A stretch of DNA of 64,000 nucleotides from Olivibacter sp. XZL3 (GTDB taxonomy: Bacteria; Bacteroidota; Bacteroidia; Sphingobacteriales; Sphingobacteriaceae): NCBI RefSeq assembly GCF_004368405.1, contig NZ_SBJH01000010.1, forward strand, positions 202,348-266,347. Reading direction: 5' to 3'. The position numbers and the translations under genes are program-made. The notes under the pieces were generated by a model. That model was not told the origin of the DNA, searched no databases, and was given only the letters and a program-made list of their open reading frames with translations. Below are positions 63,957 through 64,000 of this stretch, piece after piece (the stretch's first letter is position 1; each line of letters opens with the position of its first letter).

Positions 63957-64000
63957 TTAAGACTGCACCGTTTTTGGCAACAAGAGTGCACAGCACTACA
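63940..64000. mobile_element. Terminal repeats of a probable IS21-like element
   Basis: TGCACAGTTTTTGGCAA (63940-63956), TGCACCGTTTTTGGCAA (63964-63980) and TGCACAG (63987) form direct repeats about 24 bp apart. Multiple terminal repeats of this kind are typical of IS21-family ends. The element itself lies beyond the window, so the family is inferred. Confidence 0.6.

Overview
The window reads as a chromosome segment of a Bacteroidota bacterium, most likely Sphingobacteriaceae-like (Sphingobacterium, Pedobacter, Parapedobacter or Olivibacter type). The evidence is two SusC/SusD outer-membrane pairs, a FecI/FecR sigma/anti-sigma pair with an STN-domain SusC, a CzcA-TolC fusion efflux pump, MsrAB, DUF1080 and DUF6695 families, ORF6N genes, and weak Shine-Dalgarno signals. 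No tRNA, rRNA or CRISPR array was recognised.

Layout. 1-1.2 kb is the 3' part of an FtsX-type ABC permease. 1.3-15.2 kb is a carbohydrate-use region: an SRPBCC protein, a GPH sugar symporter with a cellobiose/mannobiose-type 2-epimerase, a divergent susC-susD-lipoprotein operon, an AraC regulator and a large exported DUF4965/glutaminase protein. 15.2-19.1 kb holds a Cys-rich copper-store-like protein, a Nudix hydrolase, an acyltransferase and several broken genes (DUF6624 just upstream, a zeta-toxin-like gene, an exported protein). 19.7-29.8 kb is a sigma/anti-sigma controlled SusCD locus with two DUF1080 (3-keto-disaccharide hydrolase) proteins and a Tat-exported Gfo/Idh/MocA oxidoreductase, which together suggest a 3-keto-glycoside route. 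30-37.3 kb is housekeeping and stress genes: SDRs, AraC, HxlR, pirin, DUF6695 with PanD, DinB. 37.4-43.5 kb is a divalent-metal RND efflux operon in which RND pump and TolC are one reading frame. 44.3-48.4 kb is a redox/electrophile cluster (Cys-containing HxlR, quinone-oxidoreductase-like enzyme, NmrA-like SDR, DUF417/RclC-like membrane protein, lipoprotein MsrAB).

From about 48.4 kb to the end the DNA is accessory. It has an ECF sigma/anti-sigma pair, small orphan genes, a 275-bp segment present twice (51.8 and 56.9 kb, second copy decayed), truncated genes (AlbA_2-type, DUF1648), four ORF6N gene remnants with striking palindromes, then a HpaII-like restriction-modification island (C5 methyltransferase, a 206-residue nuclease-like protein, HpaII-family endonuclease, convergent vsr) and an AIPR phage-defence gene whose 5' end is cut off by what looks like the end of an IS21-like element at the right border.

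The most unusual signals are: (1) the palindrome family shared between the inside of ORF6N genes and an adjacent intergenic 45-bp palindrome; (2) the extra nuclease-like protein between methyltransferase and endonuclease; (3) the internal signal peptide inside the RND-TolC fusion; (4) a run of genes each broken by a single missing base. All gene identities come from motif and family recognition by eye, without database searches.
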